A DNA stretch of 43,641 nucleotides from Lutibacter sp. GTDB taxonomy: Bacteria > Bacteroidota > Bacteroidia > Flavobacteriales > Flavobacteriaceae. Below, in pieces: positions 42,776 to 43,641 of this stretch. The translations under genes and the position numbers were made by a program. Where the stretch lies: assembly GCF_013041805.1 (NCBI RefSeq), contig NZ_JABDRI010000042.1:1-43641 (forward strand). Direction: 5' to 3'. Below the pieces are notes generated by a model. That model had not been told where the DNA came from, did no database searches, and saw nothing but the letters and a program-made list of their open reading frames with translations. Position 1 is the first letter of the stretch, and the number at the start of each line of letters is the position of its first letter.

Positions 42776-43641
42776 ATGAAATTATCAGCTGTTTTACTAT
42801 TTATACTATTTTTCAATATAAACTCTTTTTCACAGCAAGTATATTCCAAAAAGGAACCTTTTGCACATACGTATTCAATAGTGGCAAGAGATACAATAAC
42901 AGGTGATATGGGTGTTGCAGTTCAATCTCACTGGTTTTCTGTTGGTAGTTTAGTAGCTTGGGGAAAAGCAGGAGTGGGAGTTGTAGCAACACAATCTTTT
43001 ATAAATCCTTCATTTGGACCAAGAGGTTTAAGTTTGCTTGAAAATGGTTTATCTCCAAAATTAGCAATACAAACATTATTGGATTTGGACGAAGGGAGAG
43101 ACGTTAGGCAATTAGCAATTTTAGATGTTCAGGGAAATGTGCACGCATATACAGGTAAAAATTGTATTGAAGCTGCAGGACATATTATTGGAGATAATTT
43201 CTCAGTGCAAGCAAATTTAATGGAGAAAAATACGGTTTGGCCAGCAATGGCAGAAGCTTTTAAAAACTCAACAGGAAGTTTAGCAGAAAGAATGTTAATC
43301 GCAATGGAAGCAGCTCAAAATGAAGGTGGTGATATTAGAGGCAAACAATCTGTAGCCATTTTAGTCGTTAAAGCTAAGAGTTCTGGTAATGCTTGGGAAG
43401 ATAAAGTAGTTGATTTACGCGTTGAAGATAGTGAGAACCCTTTAAAGGAAATGAGAAGACTATTAACAATTCACAAGGCCTATGAATATATGAATCAAGG
43501 CGATTTGGCTGTCGAAACAGGAAATAATGTGTTGGCAAAAGAGCATTATATGAATGCTCAAAAATTAAATCCAGATAATTTAGAAATGAAATACTGGTAT
43601 GCAGTAACTTTGGCAAATAATGGAGATTTAGTTGAAGCTAA
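42776..43641 (+). CDS. DUF1028-family exported protein, 3' end outside the window
   Basis: Open frame from ATG 42776 to the right edge (288 codons, no stop). Signal peptide KLSAVLLFILFFNINSFSQ, then the DUF1028 domain starting HTYSIVARDTITGDMGVAVQ, with AVQSHWFSVGSLVAWGKAGV and GVVATQSFINPSFGPRGLSL; the Ntn-hydrolase-like DUF1028 fold is usually about 210-220 aa. From about residue 235 helical TPR-like repeats begin (HKAYEYMNQGDLAVETGNN, AKEHYMNAQKLNPDNLEMKY). So it is a DUF1028-TPR protein. Enzyme activity is unknown in the family. Divergent from the small membrane protein gene. Confidence 0.9.
   Translation, partial: MKLSAVLLFILFFNINSFSQQVYSKKEPFAHTYSIVARDTITGDMGVAVQSHWFSVGSLVAWGKAGVGVVATQSFINPSFGPRGLSLLENGLSPKLAIQTLLDLDEGRDVRQLAILDVQGNVHAYTGKNCIEAAGHIIGDNFSVQANLMEKNTVWPAMAEAFKNSTGSLAERMLIAMEAAQNEGGDIRGKQSVAILVVKAKSSGNAWEDKVVDLRVEDSENPLKEMRRLLTIHKAYEYMNQGDLAVETGNNVLAKEHYMNAQKLNPDNLEMKYWYAVTLANNGDLVEA

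Noticed and set aside
43374-43616. 80-aa minus-strand open frame at the right edge
   Set aside because: Antisense to the DUF1028-TPR gene, which has a signal peptide and clear family motifs in the plus frame.

Overview
The window is one stretch of an AT-rich bacterial chromosome that looks like Bacteroidetes, most likely family Flavobacteriaceae. The basis is the gene families (Bacteroidetes-type GlmU-like transferase, carboxypeptidase-like plus TonB receptor, GIN-domain proteins, four-helix-bundle S23 protein), the -33/-7 promoter form TTTG-N19-TAnnTTTG seen before the GlmU-like gene, and the lack of strong Shine-Dalgarno sites. I see no rRNA, tRNA, CRISPR array, transposase or prophage. Species cannot be named from this.

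Layout. 1-5.4 kb (+): pyruvate:ferredoxin/flavodoxin oxidoreductase (nifJ), a lone HEPN-like protein and a GlmU-like nucleotidyltransferase. 5.4-8.3 kb (-): an ECF sigma factor (TTG start), a membrane-anchored probable anti-sigma protein and two secreted repeat (beta-solenoid) proteins in one tight operon. 8.6-13.4 kb: Lon protease, a beta-CASP metallo-beta-lactamase protein, then a cupin/VOC pair. 13.5-16.2 kb (-): folD and ffh, separated by a repeat-flanked four-helix-bundle gene that looks like a small inserted cassette. 16.2-23.4 kb: msrB, alpha/beta hydrolase, M48 lipoprotein protease, an MFS/lhgO/yjbQ operon and an M1 peptidase.

23.5-30.1 kb (-): the most distinctive locus, a compact bidirectional NAD-linked [NiFe] hydrogenase (Hox, group 3d-like) operon: hoxF (with a NuoE-like N-terminus that has lost its cluster cysteines), a hoxU-hoxY gene fusion, hoxH, the HoxH maturation protease and, 32 nt downstream, a SulP anion transporter. 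No hyp accessory genes lie in the window. With nifJ it suggests a capacity for fermentative or redox-balancing hydrogen metabolism, although the physiology is inferred.

30.4-39.3 kb (-): a TolC/MFP/RND tripartite efflux system followed by a PII-like protein, a DUF2892 membrane protein, a small His-containing secreted protein and a TonB-dependent receptor. Overlapping palindromes sit in front of tolC and look like a repressor operator. 39.4-42.7 kb (-): an operon of a 47-aa membrane protein, a HEAT-like protein, purB, a small lipoprotein and a TerC-family protein. From 42,776 a DUF1028 protein gene runs off the right edge.
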